From positions 1 through 64,000 of the forward strand of contig CACYSB010000009.1 of the NCBI GenBank assembly GCA_902777005.1: a DNA stretch of 64,000 bases, in the 5' to 3' direction. Position numbers and translations under genes: made by a program. Below the pieces are notes generated by a model. It was not told the DNA's origin. It did no database searches and was given only the letters and a program-made list of their open reading frames with translations. Positions 1 to 8,225 of the stretch are shown here, one piece after another (positions within the stretch are counted from its first letter, which is position 1; each line of letters opens with the position of its first letter). This stretch comes from an uncultured Bacteroidota bacterium. Its GTDB lineage: Bacteria > Bacteroidota > Bacteroidia > Bacteroidales > P3.

Positions 1-779
1 AGCTGGACAATCTCTTCGGGGTGGTTGATACGGCCCCAGCTGAGGTCGGTGATGTGGATGAGACCATCCACGCCGCCGAGGTCGACGAAGACGCCGTAGC
101 TGGTGATGTTCTTGACAACACCTTCGAGCACCTGACCCTTCTCGAGGTGGCTGATAATCTCGGCCTTCTGAGCCTCGATCTCGTCCTCGATGAGAGCCTT
201 GTGGCTGACGACGACATTCTTGTATTCGTGGTTGATTTTGACAACTTTGAACTCCATCTGCTTGTCGACGTAAACATCATAGTCGCGGATGGGCTTGACA
301 TCGATCTGGCTGCCGGGCAGGAAGGCCTCGATGTTCTCGAAAACGGTGACGATGAGACCGCCTTTGGTGCGGCTCTTGACGTAACCGGTGATGATTTCCT
401 GGCTCTCGTAGGCCTGATTGACACGCTCCCAGCTCTTCAGGATGCGGGCCTTCTTGTGGCTGAGCATCAGCTGGCCATTGGCATCCTCCTGGCTCTCGAC
501 GTAGACCTCAATCTTATCGCCGGGCTTCAGGTCGGGATTGTAGCGCACTTCGGCGGCGGGGATTACACCGTCGCTCTTGGCGCCGACGTTGACAACAACT
601 TCGCGGTCGTTGATGGAGACAACGGTACCCTCGATGACTTCCTGCTCGGTGAACGAGTTAAAACTCTGCTCGTAAGCGTCATTGTTGGCACCAGCTTCCT
701 GCTGTTTGATTTTACCGGCTTTCTCGTCGACGGCGTTCCAGTCGAAATCAGCCAGCGGTTGCACATTCTTGTAGTCCAT
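1..779 (-). CDS. rpsA: 30S ribosomal protein S1, N-terminal part (cut by window edge)
   Basis: Reading leftward from the ATG at 779, the frame stays open to base 1 and gives 259 residues. Three S1 (OB-fold) domains are visible: about residues 35-100 (GTVVSINDREVVVNVG), 118-190 (GYVKSRTKGGLIVTV) and 210 onward (NITSYGVFVDLGGVDGLIHI). S1 binds mRNA at the 30S subunit and helps start translation. In Bacteroidetes it matters because Shine-Dalgarno sites are weak. The full protein normally has about six domains, so roughly half lies outside the window. The start MDYKNVQPLADFDW follows an AT-rich leader with a -7 element at 896-904. The antisense 274-residue open frame over it is a shadow. Confidence 0.95.
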   Translation of the reverse strand, partial: MDYKNVQPLADFDWNAVDEKAGKIKQQEAGANNDAYEQSFNSFTEQEVIEGTVVSINDREVVVNVGAKSDGVIPAAEVRYNPDLKPGDKIEVYVESQEDANGQLMLSHKKARILKSWERVNQAYESQEIITGYVKSRTKGGLIVTVFENIEAFLPGSQIDVKPIRDYDVYVDKQMEFKVVKINHEYKNVVVSHKALIEDEIEAQKAEIISHLEKGQVLEGVVKNITSYGVFVDLGGVDGLIHITDLSWGRINHPEEIVQ

Positions 780-895
780 GTGTGTGGATTCTTTTTGTTT
801 TGTGTGCCTTCTGCCATAGGCACGGGTTTGACTTTTATTACATAACTCCATGTCTTGCACATCGTTGGCAGGCGACGAGGCGAAACATATGAGTT

Positions 896-904
896 GCAAA
901 GATA
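896..904 (-). promoter_or_regulatory. Predicted -7 element for rpsA
   Basis: The plus strand reads GCAAAGATA, so the minus strand reads TATCTTTGC, matching the Bacteroidetes -7 consensus TAnnTTTGC. It would start transcription about 110 bases before the rpsA ATG. No good TTTG was found 19-20 bases upstream, so only the -7 half is supported. Confidence 0.55.
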
Positions 905-970
905 CAACTTTTTTACAATATAGAGAAACTTTTTTCCGCCAGCGGTATTTGTCCGCCATTCGGACTGGCG

Positions 971-1070
971 CCTCTCCGTACCCGCTCCGACCTCCCTCTG
1001 ACTAAAAACCGGTGAACAACCGGTGAACAGTCGGAGAGACTACGGAGAGGATACGGAGAGGATACGGACC
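971..1070. repeat. Dispersed palindromic repeat, copy A
   Basis: Left arm CCTCTCCGTACCCGCTCCGA (971-990) is the imperfect inverse of the right arm TCGGAGAGACTACGGAGAGG (1031-1050) and its tandem extension to 1070, which repeats ACGGAGAGGAT with an 11-base period. The centre carries two tandem ACCGGTGAACA units. It starts about 35 bases after the HIT stop codon on the minus strand. It shares arms and core with copies at 16.4, 41.2, 51.1 and 59.7 kb. Confidence 0.8.
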
Positions 1071-1105
1071 AGCTACATTAAAAACAAAAAAAATATTCGC
1101 TTTCT

Positions 1106-1498
1106 TTACTCGACGGCGGCGGCGATTTCCGCTGCAAGGGCCTTGAGCTCCTCGGGACTCATCTCCACGTGGTGCGAGAAGCTGAGGTCACCGGGTTTGT
1201 TGAGGGGTACGAGGTGTATATGTGTGTGTGGCACGTCGATGCCCACCACAGCCTCGCCGACCTTGATGCAAGGGCACACCTTCTTGAGGCCCTTGGCAAC
1301 GCGCTTTGCGAAGAGGTGCAGCTCGCAGAAGAGGTCGTCGTCGAGGTCGAAGATGTAGTCGACCTCTTTCTTGGGGATGCAGAGCACATGACCGCGCACT
1401 ATGGGGTTGACATCGAGGAAAGCCAGGCAGTTGTCGGTCTCGGCGACACGGTAACACGGGATTTCGCCCGCAACGATTTTACTGAAGATGCTTGCCAT
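1106..1498 (-). CDS. HIT family nucleotide hydrolase/transferase
   Basis: 130 residues. The histidine-triad signature is clear: PHTHIHLVPL with His91, His93 and His95 alternating with hydrophobic residues. The N-terminal part (IFSKIVAGEIPCYRVAE) is typical of the Hint branch, which hydrolyses AMP-lysine or AMP-amine type substrates in the cytoplasm. It lies two bases after the greA stop, so the two are almost certainly co-transcribed; this greA-HIT pairing is familiar in Bacteroidales. Substrate is not predictable from sequence. The stop is followed by palindrome copy A. Confidence 0.92.
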   Translation of the reverse strand: MASIFSKIVAGEIPCYRVAETDNCLAFLDVNPIVRGHVLCIPKKEVDYIFDLDDDLFCELHLFAKRVAKGLKKVCPCIKVGEAVVGIDVPHTHIHLVPLNKPGDLSFSHHVEMSPEELKALAAEIAAAVE

Positions 1499-1500
1499 GG

Positions 1501-1974
1501 TTATCGTTCTATTTTGGTAAGTTCGAATGTCATCTTGCCAGCCGGGACGTTTACCTCGACGAGGTCGCCGACTTTGTGGCCCAGGAAAGCCGAAGCAAAG
1601 GGCGATGTGATGCTTATCTTGCCTTGCTTGAGGTTGGCCTCGCTCTCGGGCACTATGGTGTAGCGCTGTGAGGCGTTGTTCTTGGTGTTGCGGATGGTGA
1701 TGATGGAGAGCAGGAGCACCTTGGAGGTGTCAATCTTGCTCTCGTCGAGCAGGCGGGCGTTGGCCACAAGCTCCTGGAGCTTTGAGATGCGTGCCTCGAG
1801 GTGGCCCTGTGCCTCCTTGGCGGCGTCGTACTCGGCGTTTTCCGAGAGGTCGCCTTTGTCGCGGGCCTCGGCGATGGCGGCTGAAGCTGCGGGGCGCTCC
1901 ACTACGATAAGGTGGTGCAGTTCATCCTTCAGTTTCTGAAGACCCTCTTCACTGTAATACTTTATCTCTGACAT
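1501..1974 (-). CDS. greA: Transcription elongation factor GreA
   Basis: 157 residues from the ATG at 1974 (MSEIKYYSEEGLQKL). An upstream in-frame ATG at 1995 would add seven residues not expected in the family, so the shorter start is preferred. GreA enters the RNA polymerase secondary channel and stimulates cleavage of backtracked transcripts. The N-terminal coiled coil spans about residues 10-75 and carries the acidic tip DLSENAEYDAA. The C-terminal domain ends with GHKVGDLVEVNVPAGKMTFE. Length matches the family (about 155-160). It heads a two-gene unit with the HIT gene. Confidence 0.96.
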   Translation of the reverse strand: MSEIKYYSEEGLQKLKDELHHLIVVERPAASAAIAEARDKGDLSENAEYDAAKEAQGHLEARISKLQELVANARLLDESKIDTSKVLLLSIITIRNTKNNASQRYTIVPESEANLKQGKISITSPFASAFLGHKVGDLVEVNVPAGKMTFELTKIER

Positions 1975-1999
1975 GTTGTTATATGTTTTTTTCAAGACG

Positions 2000-2037
2000 T
2001 TTAAAAAGTGGGAAAGGCTTACAGGAAAGCCTTTCCC
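2000..2037 (-). terminator. Rho-independent terminator after the PorV/PorQ-like gene
   Basis: An 11-bp perfect stem (GGGAAAGGCTT at 2010-2020 with AAGCCTTTCCC at 2027-2037) and a six-base loop. On the minus strand it is followed by ACTTTTTAAA. The T run is only on that side, so it should stop leftward transcripts coming from the gene ending at 2065. Confidence 0.85.
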
Positions 2038-2064
2038 AACAATCTGATATGTTTCTTTGTCTCT

Positions 2065-3138
2065 TTAGAAGCGTAAGCTGGCGCCAATGGCATGGGTGCC
2101 CTTGAGGGGTGCTGCCGTACGGTATGAGTAATCGAGGGTTAGTCCGATGTTGGAGTCCTCCTTCTTGCTCAGAGGAATGTCAACCGAGGCACCGGCGCAG
2201 ATACCGGTATTGGCAGTGGCTGCCTTGCCGTTCCACAGGCCATCCTGGAAGACATAGCCGGCACGGAGCTGCACGATGTTGAGCAGGCCGTACTCGAGAC
2301 CGAGGGTGAAGTTGTCGCGCAGGAAAGCGTTGGAGGTGAAACTGCCGGCAATGGTTATGCGCTGATCCCACTTATCAATGAGGAAGTCGTAGGAAAGACC
2401 AATGTTGAGGCATGTGGGAAGCTCCATTTCCATGGCGCGGGTCTCAACAGTGAATTCATTGCTGGCAGCGTTTATCATGGTCAACGAGTGACCGCTGCCG
2501 CCGAACTTCATGGAGGGGCCCCAGTTTTTGAGGCTGATACCGAACTTCAGCTCGTCGTTCTCACCGGTGACGTACTGGATACCGGCGTCAATGGCAAAGC
2601 CTGAGCCAGATATGTCGGCAGTGCTCTCCGTAGCCAGTTTGAAGACAACGCCACCATGGATGGTGTTGGTGAAACTGTGGGCATAGCCGACATTGATGTT
2701 CATGTAGCTCGGAGAGAAGGTGCCGTTAGCGCCCGGCTCAGGGCTTTCATAGGTGGTGACAGGAATGTCGCCAAAGCCTATGGCCATAACATAGACACCG
2801 AGGACGCCCGACTCGAAGACGCGCACGCCAAGACCGAAACTATTGATGGAAGCACCGCTGTTGAAGCCAGACTTGCCACCATAAAGGATGGTGTTGGTGT
2901 AAGCCACCTCAATGTTGTTAACGAAGGCCAAACCTGCGGCATTGTTGAACATGGCGTCAATACCGCGCACGTTGGAGATGTTCACTCCACCCCAACCGGT
3001 GCTGCGTGCCCACGGGTTGATAAGAAGCTCGGAGGCACCTGCAGTTCCGCGACGCTCATCGTTGCCAGCCTGGGCCGACTGGGCCGATATGGCCGTCAGT
3101 ATCACAACTACTGCAAATATCTTTAATACTCTATTCAT
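2065..3138 (-). CDS. PorV/PorQ family outer-membrane protein
   Basis: 357 residues with a signal peptide (MNRVLKIFAVVVILTAISAQ, cleavage near SAQA). The mature start GTAGASELLINPWARSTGWGGVNIS and the repeated amphipathic strands to the terminal SLRF are typical of the PorV/PorQ (FadL-like) barrel family. In T9SS, PorV shuttles cargo from the translocon to the attachment complex; PorQ-type paralogues have less defined roles. It is the last gene of a run with a TonB-dependent receptor and a 1682-residue secreted protein, and is followed by a terminator. I infer it serves the large neighbour. It could instead be a cassette-specific paralogue rather than the main PorV. Confidence 0.8.
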   Translation of the reverse strand: MNRVLKIFAVVVILTAISAQSAQAGNDERRGTAGASELLINPWARSTGWGGVNISNVRGIDAMFNNAAGLAFVNNIEVAYTNTILYGGKSGFNSGASINSFGLGVRVFESGVLGVYVMAIGFGDIPVTTYESPEPGANGTFSPSYMNINVGYAHSFTNTIHGGVVFKLATESTADISGSGFAIDAGIQYVTGENDELKFGISLKNWGPSMKFGGSGHSLTMINAASNEFTVETRAMEMELPTCLNIGLSYDFLIDKWDQRITIAGSFTSNAFLRDNFTLGLEYGLLNIVQLRAGYVFQDGLWNGKAATANTGICAGASVDIPLSKKEDSNIGLTLDYSYRTAAPLKGTHAIGASLRF

Positions 3139-3169
3139 GTCTGTGATGTTTTTGAGGTTTCTTACACGG

Positions 3170-6100
3170 TTAGAAATTGTACGAGTTCAAGTCAACAGGA
3201 CGCATGGTGCCGAACCACTTGATGACCTTCTCACCGATGCCTGGGACGGACACGTGGATGAGATACATGCCACCAGCAATCGGGATACCGTTGTGGTTGT
3301 GGAGATCCCAGTCAACGCTCGTACTCTCGGACTCATGGCCGTATTCCGTCAAGTCGCGCGATATGGCGGTAGGACCAATTGTGCGCACGAGAGTGCCGTC
3401 GACAGTGTAAATCTTAATGGTACAACCCTTCTTGACACCATCCTCTTCACCTGCGGGCAGGTTGATTATGCGGACCTTGGTCTCCAACTGGCTTGAGGTC
3501 TCGTATTGAGAATAGCTGTAGTAGGGATTCGGCACAACAGTGATAAGGTTCAACAGCGAGTCAGCATACTTCTTCTTGTCATCGCTATTGATGGCAAGGT
3601 TTTCAAGCACAGCATCAGAAGCCGACAGGGAGAACTGATATGCTGGCATATTACTATTTAGATTCGGTAAACCACAATTGATATTGGAGGTACCGTTGGG
3701 TCCCATATAACGGTTATACGGAGCACGTATGTCTATGTCAACGGTGACATCGGTAGGTATACCGTCGGAAGCACAACCGGCATTCTTGGCAGCATTGTGG
3801 CCAGGATAGTTGAAGGTATAACGCGAAGACACCAGAGGCATATTGACCCATGCCACAGATGCATAGAGCAGTGCTATGGAGTCACGCACAGGATTCAAGT
3901 TGGTCTGCTCGTCAGATATAATACCATTCCAGAGATAAGGCATACCGTTGGTAACGTCGACCGAGTCCATAAGGTGCTTGACGGAACCAAGCATCTTCAT
4001 GGCCCAACGTCCGGCATCATAGGACGGAGTGCGGTAACGCAGAACCTGCGTCCAGCTCATGATACCTTTTTTGCTCATATTGTGGAAGGGGACATTGGCG
4101 GCGTTAAGCACATAGATGTAGTGACGCCCGCCAAAGACATAGTCCTGCGTTCCATCAATGGTATTGTAGCTGGGATTCCATATCATGTCGCGTCCATTGT
4201 GCTGGACATAGCGCGAATCCTCACCGAACATAATATTCAGACGCTCGCCGGTGACTGTGTTGATGGCGTAGCCCGGGAACCAGCCCATACCATACTCGGA
4301 AATGTAGGCGGGGCTGCCAGGGTTGGTGAGGTCTGCTGCAGTTGCGGCGCCGACAAGAGTGTCACCGAGTTTGTTGACCGACTTATGGGCACGGGCGCTG
4401 AATTTGCGAGCCTCGCCTTCAGCCTGCGTGTAGTCGTCACACATCTCAATAACCGGACAACGCGTCCACTTGGTGGTGTCGGCTGTAAAGACGATACGTA
4501 CACTGGGGAGCTGCGACAGGTCGTTGTAGAACAGCGACTGGTTGGCGGCATAGTTCATAAGCCTACGTTTGTAGGATATAATCTTGCTCGGTCTGAACTC
4601 ATTATAGCCTCGACGTCCAGGCACCAATGCCTGCATACTGTCAATTATCTTCTGTGAAGGCATATAGTATGAGAAGTTAAAGCCCGGGTGGTAAGGCATG
4701 GTGGATACCAAGCCATAGGGAGACCACAGGCCGCTCACCACATCCTCGTACTGCTCTTCCTTGTCAATAGAAAGCTTCGACGAGGAACTGTGGACTTCGT
4801 CAATATAAACCCTATAGTAGTCGTCATCAAGGAAGGGTTCGGAAAGCGATATCTCGTCAGTCCTGCCGGTGAAGAGTCCAGCCTCATTGGAATGCTGGGC
4901 ACCGGAACGTATCCAGTTAGTAATGGCGGAGTTGTCATTATCCGACAGACCACTAAGCCACTGGTGGTTCTCGTCAGCGAAAACCATACTAGACGACAGC
5001 AACGCACCATGACTCACAAAGCCGTTGTACAGCGGGTTCGTGCCGAGGTCTGTGGCAGCCGGTTCCTGATTGACCAGAGAAACCGCTATTCCAAGATCCA
5101 AGAAGAGTTGTTCGTTGTAACGCGAGATAGAAAAGTCGGACCATACAATATTGGTGTCAACAAGTTTGCCATTGTAGTGGATGGGGAATGTACCACCGTC
5201 GGAACGGACTATATACCAGCGCGTGTTCTTGTAAACGCCCTTTGTGGTATCGTTGGGGCGATTAGGTACAATATTGCCATTGGCATCATATACATTGTTC
5301 CAGAAATAGATATTGTACTGACCTTCCTTAATCTTGAGCGGGTCAATGACACGAACATTGATAGGGCCATAATCTTCCTGATACTGCGGATTGGCGACAA
5401 TGCAGGGATTCTGCATATAAGATTTGTCCACCGTGCCACTGTCATTGATACTATTGACAAACACGCCGGGAGCCTTTGCAGCAACACCGGGGGCACCCAT
5501 CAGGCTATTGATAGAGGCTTCTGTTAGACGCAGCGCATAACCACCGTTACCGTATCCTTCAAGACGCGTCACGTTGGGGCTCATGCCAAACTCGGCCTGC
5601 GGTATCTTGCCACCATCTTCAGCAATGGGGTTATGCGGGATAACAGTGATGGGCATGATGCTACCGCCACGCTCATGCATACGGCCAGCGAGATATGGGG
5701 TCATCTGTCCGTCAATCTTTGTAGCGTCGAGCTGTGAGTATTCCTTGAAACGGTTCTGGGCATAAGCAACAGCTATGTAATAGTATTCGCGGTTGTTAAC
5801 CAAATTGGTGTTGGTACCGGTGGCGAACATATCACGGGTGATACGGAAGGCATGCTGGATACCGGAGTTGGCACCATCCACCATAACACTTCCGACGATG
5901 ATACCATCCTCATTCTTATAATTCACAAGTTTTGCGATGGCTTGGTTGTTGCTGCCGCTTGCGCTGTCATAGTAGTTTTCCAAGTCGCACTGGGCAACCT
6001 GACGAGCCTTGCTGTAGTCGCGGATATCAGCGATAGAAGCGTTGGCATCGACGAGCTGGAATATCTGGTAGCCCTCAAACTTATAACTGCGTTCATCCTT

Positions 6101-8218
6101 CGTGTAATCGACAGTAATGGTAGTATCGCGAGGATAAAGTACACCATCATATTTTGTATTAGCAGCGATAAAGAGAGGATAACTCTTCATGATAGCAGGA
6201 TCCTCCTCATCATATTTCTCACCAAAGTTGTTGGACTCGGGATTTTCGTAAGATATGTAGAGGATGATTTCATTGTTGAGTTCCTGAGCAGTAAGCGTGG
6301 GGGCATCGGGACCGTCAATAACCTTGAAGCAGTTCTCGAAAAGAGCCTGGCAGACGTCATCAACCTGACGGAGCAGGAGAACTGAAGACCATTGGTCACC
6401 AGAAGCGGCTTTTGCCCAAGGAATACCAACAGTAATGTAGTTAAGTGCACCGGGCTTCAAGGTGAACGGACCAGCAGACTGCATGAAACGACGGTCGTCA
6501 GGAGGATTGTTCTCCATCTCATACTCTGTCCAGTGGTTTTCATACTGACCGGGGTCGACACCATCGGTACCCCAACGCCATGGGTCGGTATCACCGGGGA
6601 ACATAAAGTCACATACTGGAGAGCCGGCATCGAGACCCATGTTACCGTAGGTCATGCGAGTATTGTCTTTCCAATAACCACGAAGATAGTTATAGTAGTC
6701 TACAGCCTTTCCTGGTTCAGAATTACGACCACTTACGCTGTTCAAATAGTACACAAAACGGCGCATACCGAAACGCTCGTCATCGATAATATTGTTACCA
6801 AAGTTAACACCATTAATGGCGCAGTTTCCAATATCATCACCGGGGACAAAATACCAACTTTTGTATCCATCATCAGCTGCATTGTAAAATCCATCGGCAT
6901 CATCGGTGATAGCTATAGTGTCATAAGTACCATCGGGGAGAAGGTAACGGTTAAGGCGCTGTTTAAGGGATGAACTACCATTGGACAGAATCCAAGGGAT
7001 GTTGATCTTGGGGTTATCCTTGCCGTCGGGATCCATATATGGTCCCTGGAAAAAGTCAATACCTACCGCAGGGGGAATGCCACTATAACTACCGGCACCA
7101 GCCAAGTCGGTTTTAGTACCATTGTAACAGTAGCCGAGACCACGACGTACATCGCATCCTACATAGTCGTCTTTTGCATTACCGAGATCCGGGTCAACCC
7201 ACTGGCTAAAGTAAGTCTCACGAAGTTCGTATGTAGAGCGGTTGATAATCTCATACGAGTAGAAAGTCATGTTGTTGATCTCGTCGTTGGTGGTGAAAGC
7301 AAAAGCCTGGGCACGAATCTCAAGACCAATGGGAAGACCACCGGATTCCGTATGAGTGTTACCCATATCGTTGAAGACCCACCAGATAGTCTGGTCACCT
7401 TTCAGCACTTGGTCGGAGAGGATACCGCCTTTGACGATTTCAGCTCTCTCTTCCATAGTGGGCATAACATGGCTTGTATAGTCGCTACCCCATTTGGCTT
7501 TCAGCGTACGGGGGCATAGGTCATTATCAAAATCATAATAGGGATAGTCTCCGTTTGAGGGATTGTACTCCAAATCGCCATCAGCATCATAGAAAGGTGC
7601 AAGAAAACTTGTGAGATCATCACCCTCACCCTTAGCGGGCCAGTTAGCGATAACGTCGGTAATGTCTTCCTGAAGATGGTCTGGATTGACAAGCGTGACG
7701 CGGTTGCCAGTGTCATAAGAGAAGTGTGACTTGAGTGCAAGTACTTCAGCCTTGGTGATTATCCAATGCTTATCATAAGCATTACAGACAGGCAAGTCGG
7801 TAGATGCTGTGCCGTTAATCTTGATAGGGCCTGGCCAATAGTCATCGCCCTCAGAACCGAAACGCAGAGCAGCAAGTCGCAACTGGTCATTGACATCAGT
7901 ACCACCAATCCAAAGCGCAGCACAATATAGCGGACTGGCATTGCCGCTCTTGGGCACAAAATATCTGGTAATACTACCATCGAACCACATATTGCCATAG
8001 CCGTTAATCTGAGCACGTACGTTGTTGATGTTCAACTCTGCCGTACTTTGCGCACGCTTACAAACCGCAGCCTTGGTCTGTACACTGGCTTTCTTCGCAT
8101 TGGCCTTCTTGCATTCAGTACATTCACGAGCCATTACAGTGCCCGAGAACGATACCAGCAGCAAAGATACCAACAGTAGTTTGTTATATATACTTTTCAT
8201 CTTGATATTTTTTTTCAC
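3170..8218 (-). CDS. Very large secreted protein with FlgD-like/T9SS-type C-terminal domain
   Basis: 1682 residues. An N-terminal signal (MKKNIKMKSIYNKLLLVSLL, ending near VMARECTECKK) is followed by no enzyme motif I recognise. The body is rich in aromatic and Asp residues with repeated short sections such as DPDGKDNP, DADGDLEYNPSNGDYPYYD and DADGFYNAADDG, suggesting Ca-binding loops. The last 110 residues (VVPNPYYSYSQYE, then VRIINLPAGEEDG, IKIYTVDGTLVRTI, GGMYLIHVSVPG) form a FlgD/immunoglobulin-like fold usual in T9SS-exported proteins. It sits 31 bases before the PorV/PorQ-like gene and 7 bases after the TonB-dependent receptor gene. Function unknown; probably an extracellular or surface component working with those two. 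Confidence 0.75.
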   Translation of the reverse strand: MKKNIKMKSIYNKLLLVSLLLVSFSGTVMARECTECKKANAKKASVQTKAAVCKRAQSTAELNINNVRAQINGYGNMWFDGSITRYFVPKSGNASPLYCAALWIGGTDVNDQLRLAALRFGSEGDDYWPGPIKINGTASTDLPVCNAYDKHWIITKAEVLALKSHFSYDTGNRVTLVNPDHLQEDITDVIANWPAKGEGDDLTSFLAPFYDADGDLEYNPSNGDYPYYDFDNDLCPRTLKAKWGSDYTSHVMPTMEERAEIVKGGILSDQVLKGDQTIWWVFNDMGNTHTESGGLPIGLEIRAQAFAFTTNDEINNMTFYSYEIINRSTYELRETYFSQWVDPDLGNAKDDYVGCDVRRGLGYCYNGTKTDLAGAGSYSGIPPAVGIDFFQGPYMDPDGKDNPKINIPWILSNGSSSLKQRLNRYLLPDGTYDTIAITDDADGFYNAADDGYKSWYFVPGDDIGNCAINGVNFGNNIIDDERFGMRRFVYYLNSVSGRNSEPGKAVDYYNYLRGYWKDNTRMTYGNMGLDAGSPVCDFMFPGDTDPWRWGTDGVDPGQYENHWTEYEMENNPPDDRRFMQSAGPFTLKPGALNYITVGIPWAKAASGDQWSSVLLLRQVDDVCQALFENCFKVIDGPDAPTLTAQELNNEIILYISYENPESNNFGEKYDEEDPAIMKSYPLFIAANTKYDGVLYPRDTTITVDYTKDERSYKFEGYQIFQLVDANASIADIRDYSKARQVAQCDLENYYDSASGSNNQAIAKLVNYKNEDGIIVGSVMVDGANSGIQHAFRITRDMFATGTNTNLVNNREYYYIAVAYAQNRFKEYSQLDATKIDGQMTPYLAGRMHERGGSIMPITVIPHNPIAEDGGKIPQAEFGMSPNVTRLEGYGNGGYALRLTEASINSLMGAPGVAAKAPGVFVNSINDSGTVDKSYMQNPCIVANPQYQEDYGPINVRVIDPLKIKEGQYNIYFWNNVYDANGNIVPNRPNDTTKGVYKNTRWYIVRSDGGTFPIHYNGKLVDTNIVWSDFSISRYNEQLFLDLGIAVSLVNQEPAATDLGTNPLYNGFVSHGALLSSSMVFADENHQWLSGLSDNDNSAITNWIRSGAQHSNEAGLFTGRTDEISLSEPFLDDDYYRVYIDEVHSSSSKLSIDKEEQYEDVVSGLWSPYGLVSTMPYHPGFNFSYYMPSQKIIDSMQALVPGRRGYNEFRPSKIISYKRRLMNYAANQSLFYNDLSQLPSVRIVFTADTTKWTRCPVIEMCDDYTQAEGEARKFSARAHKSVNKLGDTLVGAATAADLTNPGSPAYISEYGMGWFPGYAINTVTGERLNIMFGEDSRYVQHNGRDMIWNPSYNTIDGTQDYVFGGRHYIYVLNAANVPFHNMSKKGIMSWTQVLRYRTPSYDAGRWAMKMLGSVKHLMDSVDVTNGMPYLWNGIISDEQTNLNPVRDSIALLYASVAWVNMPLVSSRYTFNYPGHNAAKNAGCASDGIPTDVTVDIDIRAPYNRYMGPNGTSNINCGLPNLNSNMPAYQFSLSASDAVLENLAINSDDKKKYADSLLNLITVVPNPYYSYSQYETSSQLETKVRIINLPAGEEDGVKKGCTIKIYTVDGTLVRTIGPTAISRDLTEYGHESESTSVDWDLHNHNGIPIAGGMYLIHVSVPGIGEKVIKWFGTMRPVDLNSYNF

Positions 8219-8225
8219 GTTAACT

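Larger units (their letters stand above)
780..1105. other. Intergenic region between rpsA and the HIT gene
   Basis: This 326-base gap holds the rpsA leader and promoter on its left side. A nested inverted repeat lies at 937-970 (CGCCAG with CTGGCG outside, GTCCG with CGGAC inside). Palindrome copy A is at 971-1070. No convincing gene is present; short open frames here lack homology features. Confidence 0.7.

Noticed and set aside
937..970. Nested hairpin before rpsA considered as a terminator for the HIT gene
   Set aside because: On the minus strand it is followed by an A run, not a T run, and the stem is broken by an eight-base bulge.
971..1070. Palindrome copies considered as insertion sequences
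   Set aside because: They are too short for a transposase, have no coding frame, and no flanking target duplication could be recognised by eye.
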